Notes under the pieces: generated by a model
What the model saw: only the letters and a program-made list of their open reading frames with translations
Database searches by the model: none
Told to the model about the DNA's origin: nothing
Source of the DNA: Saprospiraceae bacterium
GTDB taxonomy: Bacteria; Bacteroidota; Bacteroidia; Chitinophagales; Saprospiraceae
NCBI GenBank assembly: GCA_013001595.1
Contig: JABDMH010000082.1
Span: forward strand, 1-64,000
DNA: 64,000 bases
Reading direction: 5' to 3'
Shown: piece after piece, positions 29,278 through 38,321 of the stretch
Position numbering within the stretch: the first letter of the stretch is position 1
Layout: each line of letters begins with the position of its first letter
Program-made: the position numbers and the translations under genes

Positions 29278-31245
29278 CTATTTAATTCTACCTTCTTGAT
29301 GTAGATGAATAGTCCATTGCGCAGAGTCACTTCTGTTTGCACGCACGAACCATGGTATAAGTATCAAATCAACTTCCTCTTCATCAACTAAACCTGGCAC
29401 CTTCAGCTTGTGAATTCCTTCAAGTAAATCAGGATACCAATGTGCAACCACCCGCTCAGTAACTTCCTCAGGCTTCATATTTACAACCATAGCTCTCTCA
29501 ACTGGAAATGAAACATCCTCACTTTCCAGGCAATAAACAAGTGGCCCTCTGGCAAAAACAACCTTTCCCATATCGGCTTTGACCATAGAATTGGGTTCAA
29601 TCATACGAATAGGCATATCGAATTGGAGTTCCACCTTATCACCGCTTTTCCATTGTCGGTCGATCCGCAAATATTTACCACTTTCCACAGTTTTTCTATT
29701 TTGCCCTGGCCACTTCACGGCTGCAGTTTTGCACCACGCCGGAATGCGCAAACGAAGACTAAAAGCAGTTGCAGTTTCGCCGGTAAAAACCACCTCGACC
29801 CTGCCATCAAATGGATATTCCGTCTCAACAGAGAGACCAATTCTTCTACCATCCTTTAGCGACTGATTGATCTTAGAGCTTGAATAAAGATTGACAAAAA
29901 CACCCTTGTCATCAAATGAATACAGATATTCTGGCAATGCACCCATAAAACGCCAGCAATTAGTCATACAACATGAGGTTCCATTAACTTCTGGCAGCAT
30001 GCACCGTGCATTAATCGGGACAAAGCCATGGTCAGACTTCTTACTCAAATCCCCTACCATTCGCATGGGGTTATAATAAAAAGAACCTTTCCCATCCAAT
30101 GCAATAGCACCTAAATAATGGTTATAAAGTGTTTTCTCTATGGCGTCAAAATACTTGCTTTGAGGATCGATCGCATGCATTCTCCACGTGAACAGAATAT
30201 GAGCAACTGATGCACAAGTCTCCGCCAAATGACGACTATCGTGATCCTTTCTCTCATGGGGTAAATCATAAGGAAGTATGGAATAATTTTCTCCATGAGA
30301 ACCAACTGCACCCGTAGCATAGGTACTTGTAGTATTTATATAATCCCAAAGCCCTTCCAGATGCTCAATCAAATCGTCTCTGCCAGATTCAAGATAAAGA
30401 TCTGCCATACCTGCCAGCAGATACCCAACTCGAACGGCATGCTGGCCACCTCCAGCTTTCACTTGCTGTATGGTCGGACCCTCTACGCTACATAGCTCTT
30501 TAGTCAATGTTTGCGAGAATTTGAGATAGTCCTCTTTCCCAGTTGCACGGTAGAGGCGAAGAAGCCCTAACTCATACTCCGAATGCTCGCGTAAAGCGGT
30601 GGTGGTAAAGTATTCATTCTTATTATCGTATTCTCTGATCTGATAATCTGCCCATCTTGAGGCGGCCTCCAACAGACGAGTCTCCTTTGTTGCCCGGAAG
30701 TGAGCTACTGCCGCCTCATATAAATGACCGGCGATATAAAGATCATGTTTCACTTTAGGATCCCAGCGCTGCTTTTGATTTTTCTGTGCATTGATATACC
30801 CATCCTCATCCTGGACCTCAATAATTAAATCTGTAATGCGATCAATCTCCTTCTTAAGTTTTTCATTCCCAGTTCTCATAAAAACGTAGCAGGCACCCTC
30901 TAGCCATTTATACAAATCACTATCTGCAGCCAATCGATACTCCGGTGGTTCTACTCCCTGTGCAGCAGCTTCAAAAACTTTGGGAATGGGACTTTTAAGA
31001 CCCAGCATCAGGCTTTCTAAATTTCTATCAATTCGTTTTCCAAGGTAACCAGCAACCTGTATGTTATTTATAGCCACGGGCTGCACCTTTGCCATTTTTT
31101 TCGACCAGTCAGCTGCACCGAAGGAAGGGATTTCACCCTCCTTGATTTTCATATTCGAATCAGGGGAAACGCATTGAATGAATAAAATATTAGTTAATAC
31201 AAGAAGTGCAGCGTTGAATATCTTACTAACTAATTTACTATTCAT
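29278..31245 (-). CDS. GH127-family beta-L-arabinofuranosidase, lipoprotein
   Basis: The 655-residue product has a lipoprotein signal (ALLVLTNILFIQC) and an (alpha/alpha)6-barrel of the GH127/GH146 type. The zinc and catalytic residues known from Bifidobacterium HypBA1 are visible: Glu and Cys in HLAETCASV, and the Cys pair in GTSCCMTNC. The middle barrel carries SHGENYSILPYDLP and the beta-sandwich end has RLRIPAWCKTAAVKWPG. The enzyme releases beta-L-arabinofuranose from plant glycans such as extensin or RG-II side chains. It is exported and probably surface bound. It is transcribed after the PVC-type cytochrome gene. No lesion is seen. Confidence 0.9.
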   Translation of the reverse strand: MNSKLVSKIFNAALLVLTNILFIQCVSPDSNMKIKEGEIPSFGAADWSKKMAKVQPVAINNIQVAGYLGKRIDRNLESLMLGLKSPIPKVFEAAAQGVEPPEYRLAADSDLYKWLEGACYVFMRTGNEKLKKEIDRITDLIIEVQDEDGYINAQKNQKQRWDPKVKHDLYIAGHLYEAAVAHFRATKETRLLEAASRWADYQIREYDNKNEYFTTTALREHSEYELGLLRLYRATGKEDYLKFSQTLTKELCSVEGPTIQQVKAGGGQHAVRVGYLLAGMADLYLESGRDDLIEHLEGLWDYINTTSTYATGAVGSHGENYSILPYDLPHERKDHDSRHLAETCASVAHILFTWRMHAIDPQSKYFDAIEKTLYNHYLGAIALDGKGSFYYNPMRMVGDLSKKSDHGFVPINARCMLPEVNGTSCCMTNCWRFMGALPEYLYSFDDKGVFVNLYSSSKINQSLKDGRRIGLSVETEYPFDGRVEVVFTGETATAFSLRLRIPAWCKTAAVKWPGQNRKTVESGKYLRIDRQWKSGDKVELQFDMPIRMIEPNSMVKADMGKVVFARGPLVYCLESEDVSFPVERAMVVNMKPEEVTERVVAHWYPDLLEGIHKLKVPGLVDEEEVDLILIPWFVRANRSDSAQWTIHLHQEGRIK

Positions 31246-31402
31246 AATTAGGTTTTATTCTATCTATTCTTTTTCTCCGTTTAGCATATCTTCGATAACG
31301 GATGGAAACAAGCGAATGAGGAAAGGTCTTTACACTCCTTTGAAATAAATTTGATGCCACTATGTCTGAATACACAACTAGAAATTATAAACAAGTTTCC
31401 AA

Positions 31403-34381
31403 TCACTGACTTTTCCCAAGCTCAGTCAGGTACTTTAAAAGGTCGATTAATTCAGTCTCATTTAAGGCATCTGTTAAACCAGTTGGCATCATTGAAACCT
31501 TACTTGTCTCACGAGATCTAATTTCACTTTTTTGTATGGAAACTTCTGCTCCCGTAGAAGTTTTTATTGTAATCTTGTTCGTGTCTTCAAAAATTATTGG
31601 CCCCTGATAAAAATCTCCATTTCCTGTTGTAATTGCAGATGATTTATACCCCTCTTTTATCTTTTTACTCGGTTCTGTTAAGGATTCAACGATGTAATCT
31701 GCTGGCGCACTAGCACCTATACTACCCAAGTCAGGGCCGATATCACTTAAGCCTACTCCATTAAGTTTGTGGCATGAGATACAAGCAAGTGCAGGCCTCT
31801 GATATATTTCTTTTCCCTTTTCTGCGTCACCTTCTCTTAATTTAGCTATGAGTTCCTGCGTGCTTTGTCCATTATTCGGTGCGCCAGCATTGATTTCGAT
31901 TGCCCCAGCTTTGGCTAAAGCAGCTATTAATTCTTCCGCTCCTTCTCGCCCGGATATCTGTACATATCGAGTAGCATGCCTGGCGGTTCCGGCAGGAATC
32001 GTTTTTCCTTCCAACTCTTTGGTTAAAGCTCTAAAGGCACCTTCCTTTCTCACGATTCTCCTTATAAGGTATTCAATGGTTGCGTTATCAATTTCTTTGC
32101 TCAAGGTGTTGGCTATTGCTTCAATCCCTTTTTCCAAGTCAACTTGTACAAGTGAATTTACTGCCAGCTTAGTTGTATTGATTGAATGGTCTTCATTAAT
32201 AATTTGAACAAGGAAATCACGAATATTTGGTGTGCCGAACATGGCGAGGGATTCCGCAGCACTTTTTTTAATGGCATCGCTTGCATCCGGCTCTTTAAGA
32301 TTTTGTTTCAGTACATCGATAAATTCCTTGCTGTTCCAATGACCGACCAGAGCGCAAGCAGTTGCGTGGTCAACATTATTTGACGATGCGAAGAGATTTT
32401 GAAGCACCTTCGTTTTATTTTCATTGGGAAATACACCTCTATTCTTAACTGCAACTAGTAAGCCGTTTGCCGCTTCGGTTGTATATGGACTGCCTTCTGA
32501 ACTAGAAATGGCGGTAAGAAAATTCAGCTGCTCGACATTACCTAACAGACCAATAACCGGTAGGATGTCCGTATCTGGGTATTCGCTTTTCTTAAATAAA
32601 TCTATTAACGGCTGAGTTGCTCTGGGGTCTTCTGTATTCTTAAGGGCGAATATAAGTGCAGTATTTTCTGCTTGAGGTATCAAGTCTCCATTAAGTACAA
32701 AGGGGAGCCAATATTTGGATAACATTCGACAAGATTGACGTAATGCAAATGCGTAAGAATCATCCATATGATCATTGTAGGCCAGCAGTGCAACGTCGAA
32801 GGCCTTAACTGAAGTGAATTGGCTGAGCGCCGTAATCGCCTCGCGTCGCACACCAGGATCAGCATCCTGAACGGCTACTTTAAGTAGGTCAAGGGCATCA
32901 GGTACTTTTTCATTCCAATAGTAGAGCACCCTGGCAGCGGCTGATCGCGCACCTGCTGTTTTCGATTGTAATACAGATTTCAATAAGTCTACATCGATTA
33001 AATTAAGGGTCTGAACGGTCCACAGTGCTTCGAGTCGATGGTGATCGTAGTCGGGATGCTGGGTATCAAGCGAACTCAACCACTTGTCTAGAGCCGACAT
33101 CACCTGGCTGGCCTCTTTAGTCTTCAACGTTTGTTTGGCCATTAGCCTTACCCAGTTTTCATCAGCCTTCAGGAGCTCCAACAATTCAGGAATGCTCGAA
33201 TCCTTATAGTTGGGCTTTTGAAGCAGTGGCCTTCCTTTTACGGTAATCCTCCATATTCGACCATGCTGATGATCTCTACGTTCATCGCGAAAGTCAACTT
33301 CGCCGTGTTGTATAATAGGGCTATACCAATCTGCCACATAAAGGGCTCCATCAGGTCCCATTTTTACGTCTACGGGACGAAAAGATTTGTGTGTTGACTT
33401 TAAGAAGGTAGGCTCAAGTGTCGCTTCGTAAGAGCTCCCGTCTTCTTTCAATGAGTACCGGTCTGTGATATGTGCACGGAAATCGTTGGTAATGATGTTA
33501 CCCGTCCATGATGGTGGAAAATGTTTTCCGCTGATAATCTCAATACCACTGGCTTTGGGTCTGGTTGGTGTAAGTGTGGGTAAGGACTGTGATTCGCCAG
33601 GGGAAGCTCTAAAAACTGAGTTTGGAAAGCTGTGTCCAAAACCTGTACCTGCCCCATCAGATTCGAAAGACTGGCCCCAATAGCTGACTGCGTGCCCCCA
33701 GGGGTTCACATGTCCCTTTGTGAAGATTTCCAAACGTCGCGTGTCAACGTCATAAGTCCAAAGACCGCCCCCGTTGAGGTGACGAGGGCCATAGGCAGTT
33801 TCTACATGTGACGCAATGTAGAAACCTTGCAGCAAATACATTTTCCCTCCAGGCCCCCAACCAAGTCGGTGCAGGGTGTGGTGCGTATCTTCTGTCCCGA
33901 AACCTGTAAGTAAAACATCTGATTTATCGGCTTTTCCATCGCCATCTGTGTCCCTTAGGTGAATGAGCTTGTCACCGTTTGCAACATAGGCTCCACCCTC
34001 GTTGTCTGGAAGAACGCCACCAGGGATAATGAGCTTATCATAAAAAATGGAAGACTTATCAGCCACCCCATCCTTATCAGTATCTTCAAGTATTACTATG
34101 CGGTCGCTCGGTTCCTCATTTACGTTTAATTGAGGGTAGATATGGCTGCCACAAAGCCAGAGTCTACCATCAGAGTCAAAATTGATTTGCGTAGGTTTTT
34201 CTATCAACGGCGTTGCAGCATAGAGGTTGACTTCAAAGCCCTCAACGACAGAAAAGGAGGCCAGTTCCTTCTCGAGATCTGGTTTTGGGATGTCCTGTAG
34301 CGCATTTTGGGCTTGTAAGCTTTGCGTCAACAAACTGATGCAAATGAACAGCTGAAATGTTCTTTTAATATTTGTCATCAT
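31403..34381 (-). CDS. PVC-type beta-propeller/HEAT-repeat/cytochrome c protein
   Basis: The 992-residue exported protein has three parts: an N-terminal propeller (NFDSDGRLWLCGSHIYP, DTDKDGVADKSS, LYVADWYSPIIQHGEVDF) to about residue 370; alpha-helical HEAT-like repeats from about 395 to 830 (for example DPGVRREAITALSQF); and a C-terminal class I cytochrome c with CISCHKLNGVG and a distal Met in VSMMPTGL. Proteins of this architecture were first listed in Planctomycetes as membrane-bound dehydrogenases and also occur in Bacteroidota; their electron donors are unknown, but sugars or alcohols are suspected. Its ATG overlaps the stop of the SGNH gene (ATGA), so the two are co-translated. Confidence 0.9.
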   Translation of the reverse strand: MMTNIKRTFQLFICISLLTQSLQAQNALQDIPKPDLEKELASFSVVEGFEVNLYAATPLIEKPTQINFDSDGRLWLCGSHIYPQLNVNEEPSDRIVILEDTDKDGVADKSSIFYDKLIIPGGVLPDNEGGAYVANGDKLIHLRDTDGDGKADKSDVLLTGFGTEDTHHTLHRLGWGPGGKMYLLQGFYIASHVETAYGPRHLNGGGLWTYDVDTRRLEIFTKGHVNPWGHAVSYWGQSFESDGAGTGFGHSFPNSVFRASPGESQSLPTLTPTRPKASGIEIISGKHFPPSWTGNIITNDFRAHITDRYSLKEDGSSYEATLEPTFLKSTHKSFRPVDVKMGPDGALYVADWYSPIIQHGEVDFRDERRDHQHGRIWRITVKGRPLLQKPNYKDSSIPELLELLKADENWVRLMAKQTLKTKEASQVMSALDKWLSSLDTQHPDYDHHRLEALWTVQTLNLIDVDLLKSVLQSKTAGARSAAARVLYYWNEKVPDALDLLKVAVQDADPGVRREAITALSQFTSVKAFDVALLAYNDHMDDSYAFALRQSCRMLSKYWLPFVLNGDLIPQAENTALIFALKNTEDPRATQPLIDLFKKSEYPDTDILPVIGLLGNVEQLNFLTAISSSEGSPYTTEAANGLLVAVKNRGVFPNENKTKVLQNLFASSNNVDHATACALVGHWNSKEFIDVLKQNLKEPDASDAIKKSAAESLAMFGTPNIRDFLVQIINEDHSINTTKLAVNSLVQVDLEKGIEAIANTLSKEIDNATIEYLIRRIVRKEGAFRALTKELEGKTIPAGTARHATRYVQISGREGAEELIAALAKAGAIEINAGAPNNGQSTQELIAKLREGDAEKGKEIYQRPALACISCHKLNGVGLSDIGPDLGSIGASAPADYIVESLTEPSKKIKEGYKSSAITTGNGDFYQGPIIFEDTNKITIKTSTGAEVSIQKSEIRSRETSKVSMMPTGLTDALNETELIDLLKYLTELGKSQ

Positions 34382-35298
34382 AATTGCTCTAATAATAACG
34401 TAATTGCAGCTTCCTGTTTTGCAATAAATGGCTCAATCTGGGCAGGTTCTTTCTGAGCAATCCGTTGTTCATCTTTGCGTTCTCCGTATACAAATGCATC
34501 ATTGCGTGGACGCCAACGGTGAAAAAAGAGGGTATTCTTTTTGATAATCGCATCTCGAATTTGATCGGCCCTTTCAGAATCAATTTTAACTACGGGTGCA
34601 GGCAATGTCAATGCTTGCGCAATCATCTCTCCTGCTTTGCGGTATCCGTCTACTGAAAGGTGTATGCCGTTTGTTGTGTATTTCGTCTCTTTGCTGAATG
34701 GGGTAAATAGATCAATGAAACTGTAATTTCCCTTCATCCCTACCTCTTTGGTAATTTCAGCATATTTCTTAAGTTCCCGATTTCGTGCTTCTATGTGTTT
34801 TGCAGGTATTCCAAAACCTTTTTCCATGGGTAGGACAGAAATAAGGATCAGTTCAGGGCAGTATTGACCGAGCATTTCCAAAAGGCGGTTTAATCCTTTT
34901 CTATAAGCATCTACGCCAGCTTCATTATCAAAGGATTCATTAAAACCGTAAGCGATCAAAATTTTATCAGGCTCAAGGTCACTGATCTGTTTGGTCAATA
35001 TCCCAAAGCCATTGGCAGGATCTCCAAATCGTCCCCCTCCACGTGCTCTTGTGCGTGCGTGTGCGTAGACATTGTCCCCGCTCCAGCCAATGTTGCGAAA
35101 AGTGATGTTTTTCTTAGGAAATCTAATGGATAATGACGTTTCAATTTCTCCGTTATCAAAGGCATTTTCAAAGAAAGCATTCCCCAGAAATACAACCGTT
35201 TCATTCTGCTTAAAGCCAAGTGACTCCTTAGAAGTACATGCTGTAAGGAGGGTGCCCAATATTAGTAAGAGAATTATAGGTGTGTGTTTTGATTTCAT
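34378..35298 (-). CDS. SGNH/GDSL-family hydrolase, lipoprotein
   Basis: The 306-residue product has a lipoprotein signal ending in TLLTAC and an SGNH-like fold: VFLGNAFFENAFDNG replaces the usual GDS block, RNIGWSGDNVY gives the Gly block, ILIAYGFNESFDNEAG the Asn block, and TTNGIHLSVDGYRKAGE the Asp/His block. The canonical nucleophile GDS is not obvious, so catalysis by a classic triad is doubtful. SGNH genes of this sort are repeatedly found just upstream of PVC-type cytochrome genes, as here with a 4-bp overlap. A role in de-esterifying the glycan substrate is possible. Confidence 0.8.
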   Translation of the reverse strand: MKSKHTPIILLLILGTLLTACTSKESLGFKQNETVVFLGNAFFENAFDNGEIETSLSIRFPKKNITFRNIGWSGDNVYAHARTRARGGGRFGDPANGFGILTKQISDLEPDKILIAYGFNESFDNEAGVDAYRKGLNRLLEMLGQYCPELILISVLPMEKGFGIPAKHIEARNRELKKYAEITKEVGMKGNYSFIDLFTPFSKETKYTTNGIHLSVDGYRKAGEMIAQALTLPAPVVKIDSERADQIRDAIIKKNTLFFHRWRPRNDAFVYGERKDEQRIAQKEPAQIEPFIAKQEAAITLLLEQL

Positions 35299-35421
35299 AT
35301 TTCGAATTCTAGTGCTTTACTGTTGTGCCATGTGATTAATAGTTCAGACTCATATTCCTTTTACTACTTGCTAGGCACCCTACCAAACTTTAATGTCGAC
35401 ATTTCACTTCTCTCTTCCCTA

Positions 35422-36786
35422 CTAAGGTCTATTTAAATGAAACGGGTATTTAACAATTTTACCAAAACCATTATTTCCAAATAAGGTGATGTTCTCTGGA
35501 ATATCAAATAGATTCTCATCTCTTAATGGCACTACATCCTTATGAACCAAATTCTGATTTCCAATGCTATCATAGGTTGCAGTTACAACTGTATAAATAT
35601 CTATTTCTGACGGGGTATTTTCTCGAGTGGGAAAAATATGAACCCACTTTATTTGATTAAAAGAACCACTAGCAATTGTCCAAGGCTTGTCATCGTCATT
35701 TACACGAGGTTTAGCACCCCAACTTCCCTCACCCACGTACATTGTGCCGTTCTCGTTGTCCCGTCTAAATCCCATATTCACTTCATTTAATGAGCTATCA
35801 GGCTTTATCGGAAAAGTGATTTTATGCATATGCGAATCACCATCGAATGACAGATCCAACCCATACTTATCGAATAACCAAACCCATTGATCGTATTGAT
35901 AATCATTTTCCCTTTTCCCAGCAGTATGCGGCCTGAATGGCTTGTGGTATCCGGCAATTTTAAAGGTACAATCTTCATGATCTCTCAAATCCTTCTCAAG
36001 CCATTGTTTTTGAGCCCCACCTGTTTCAATTTCCGTATTAAGTGAAATTAAATGAACCTGATTACCTCCCAATGTCAAAGAATAATAGTTTCTAGAGGAA
36101 TCGCTATCATGATACGGTGTATTGAAAATATAGCTTAGATTGCCTTTATCACCATTTTCATGGTTACCATGTACCGGAAAAATGGGTATCATGAGTCCAT
36201 CTGAGGTAGTAGTTAGACTATGCCAATCTGTAAGCCATTGCTGCCAATTTTTTGCATCAGTTCCCCTTCCACTTGTAAAATCCCCGTTAAACATGACAAA
36301 TAAAGGGCGCAATTTACTCACCATACCATTGCTGGCCCTTCCTGCCTCAAGTGGTAACCCTTCGCTTTTGGTGTCTCCACCAGTTATAAAAGTAAATGGA
36401 CTCGGTTTCGAAGGAGCTGTTTTAAACCAAAACCGATCACTTACACCAAAAGTATCCTTGACTACAAAGAAGTAGTTGGTTCCTGGTTGCAATCCCTCGA
36501 GATTGGCAAAATGCGTATTCATTTCGTACCTGTTGTTATTTGCTGATGGACTTACTTTCTGATTGTATTTCCAGTACTTTCTACCCTGGTCTTTTGTGTC
36601 GAAATATACTTCTACTTCAGAGTCTTGCAATTGATCCCAGGCAAGTGTTACTGAGTTTGTTGGATCTGAATTCCAGACCAATCGGTATTTGTCGGAGGCA
36701 GCTTCTTCTTCAGGGACTTGCTTGCAAGAAAAAACGACAACCAACATAAACAGCAGCAAAGTAATTGGGAATTCTCTTTCATTCAT
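35422..36786 (-). CDS. Purple-acid-phosphatase-like metallophosphoesterase with N-terminal Fn3-like domain
   Basis: From the ATG at 36786 the product (about 454 residues) is a lipoprotein (LLLFMLVVVFSC). Residues ~30-115 form the fibronectin-like domain of purple acid phosphatases (SVTLAWDQL, LEGLQPGTNYFFVV). The catalytic part shows TFITGGDTK, MFNGDFTS, VHGNHENGDKG, AGYHKPFRPH and SFDGDSHMHK, that is, the five metallophosphoesterase motifs with D in place of the first D-x-H. Exported enzymes of this type hydrolyse phosphate esters. It sits between the SGNH and BNR genes in the same orientation. The longer ORF start at 36831 is less likely because it buries the signal. Confidence 0.85.
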   Translation of the reverse strand: MNEREFPITLLLFMLVVVFSCKQVPEEEAASDKYRLVWNSDPTNSVTLAWDQLQDSEVEVYFDTKDQGRKYWKYNQKVSPSANNNRYEMNTHFANLEGLQPGTNYFFVVKDTFGVSDRFWFKTAPSKPSPFTFITGGDTKSEGLPLEAGRASNGMVSKLRPLFVMFNGDFTSGRGTDAKNWQQWLTDWHSLTTTSDGLMIPIFPVHGNHENGDKGNLSYIFNTPYHDSDSSRNYYSLTLGGNQVHLISLNTEIETGGAQKQWLEKDLRDHEDCTFKIAGYHKPFRPHTAGKRENDYQYDQWVWLFDKYGLDLSFDGDSHMHKITFPIKPDSSLNEVNMGFRRDNENGTMYVGEGSWGAKPRVNDDDKPWTIASGSFNQIKWVHIFPTRENTPSEIDIYTVVTATYDSIGNQNLVHKDVVPLRDENLFDIPENITLFGNNGFGKIVKYPFHLNRP

Positions 36787-36920
36787 TCTATTATTGTTTA
36801 ATTTCTTCAGTGTTTCCATATCCTGCCTCACAATTTTCTATAGGTTGGAAAGAATAACTAATCAAATTAGGTCCATCAACCTAATGAACGAATATTCTAG
36901 CAGCGAATAGCTCTCTCGTA

Positions 36921-38234
36921 TCATTTTGAACTAGGGTTCCATTCCAGAATTGACACTTCCTGCGGTGGAACATTTTCCAAGGCCCCTCCATCTCCCTGAC
37001 CTACTTTCTGAAGGTACAGATGGAGTGCTTTAGTATTTTTCCATATTTCTGTGTCATAAGATGGTTCCCACATTCCTACTTCGAAATCAGTAAGGTCCTT
37101 ATATTGCCATTTCTTTTTTGAAAGATCTTCGCAGATGGCAACCGAGACTCTATCCTGTCTCTCTTTGTCCCTGAATAACATATACACCTTTTCCTTAGGA
37201 CCATCCGAATTAGCCAGAATCTGACATCTTGATATGGGTATCTTCTTTTCACCCCGCCCACTGAGTGTGAAAGGTGTTGTTCGATTGCCGATTTGTTGCC
37301 TTTGCCATTGGACGCCGTCGTGGTAAATCAACTGATATTGGGGAACATTTGTCCCCTGCTCTCTCCAGAAGGTGGCAATATAAGGACGTCCTTTTGAATC
37401 TGCACACATGGATGTCGTGTTTGCCAATTCGCTATTTTGAGGAATTCGTACCGCATATTCCGCATTGCTTTCTGTGATAGGAAGCTCATAAAGTTCACCA
37501 CTAGATTTTTGCCAGGTTATTCCTCCATCTGTTGATTTTGCATAGGCCATGTCATGATTCGTTGCTACATCTCCTGTTTCTCTCCATACCCATGAAATGT
37601 GGATGGTACCTTTTGTGTCTGTACACATCTGCCAATAAGCATTGCGCTCCCCTTCACCGTTGATGAAGGCATCCTGACGCTGCGTCCATCTCTGAGTTTT
37701 GAAATCATAATGATTCATCATAAGATTCCCTCGACCCGAAGCACCATCTCGGTAGAGAAAAAGCAAATTGCCATTGGACAATCGGTAGAACTCCGGGTAA
37801 GTCACTTTATTCTCTTTAATTCCTGTCATTTGCATTTTTTCCGTCAGTTCAAGTGAGCCAGGAACCTTACTACGACAATAACGCAATGGATGGTTGTGAT
37901 GGTCCCAGGACATATGCAAATAACCTGCACCATCTGCCATGATGCTGATAGAGTTGTGCGCATCAATCACTTTGCCTTTGTATTGGGTCTCATGTGTTTC
38001 CCAATTCGTCGAGCGGAGATTACGCTTGGCAAGTACGACTGATGAGTCCACATCATAATATGCAACATATTGCAAGTCATTATGTGACACCACGGCATTT
38101 CGTCTAAAAATGACCGCATTAACTGAGTTTTTCGCCCATCCCTTGCCAATGGAAACAATACGTAAGTCAGTAGATTCTTCCGAGCATCCTATTGATGCCG
38201 CCATAATTAGAAATAGTAAGTATGTTCGGAACAT
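36921..38234 (-). CDS. BNR-4-repeat propeller lipoprotein (putative polysaccharide lyase-like)
   Basis: The 437-residue product has a lipoprotein signal (FLIMAASIGC) and a seven-bladed propeller rich in BNR-4-like segments: YVAYYDVDSSVVLAKRNL, DAHNSISIMADGAGYLHMSWDHH, VTYPEFYRLSNGNLLFLYRDG, GTIHISWVWRE and STDGGITW. The paired His in SWDHHNHPLRY and the YPEF segment are also typical of the BNR-4 group, which includes the ulvan lyases of PL24/PL25. Whether this is a lyase, a sialidase-like hydrolase or a binding protein cannot be settled. It lies between the GH28 pair and the phosphatase gene, in a set of exported polysaccharide enzymes. Confidence 0.75.
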   Translation of the reverse strand: MFRTYLLFLIMAASIGCSEESTDLRIVSIGKGWAKNSVNAVIFRRNAVVSHNDLQYVAYYDVDSSVVLAKRNLRSTNWETHETQYKGKVIDAHNSISIMADGAGYLHMSWDHHNHPLRYCRSKVPGSLELTEKMQMTGIKENKVTYPEFYRLSNGNLLFLYRDGASGRGNLMMNHYDFKTQRWTQRQDAFINGEGERNAYWQMCTDTKGTIHISWVWRETGDVATNHDMAYAKSTDGGITWQKSSGELYELPITESNAEYAVRIPQNSELANTTSMCADSKGRPYIATFWREQGTNVPQYQLIYHDGVQWQRQQIGNRTTPFTLSGRGEKKIPISRCQILANSDGPKEKVYMLFRDKERQDRVSVAICEDLSKKKWQYKDLTDFEVGMWEPSYDTEIWKNTKALHLYLQKVGQGDGGALENVPPQEVSILEWNPSSK

Positions 38235-38321
38235 TTATCTGTAATCAAACTCATTAAAATGAGTTGCCTATTTATCTGATTATTGCATCGTTCTCTTCAA
38301 ATCACTTTTTCAGTAATACCC

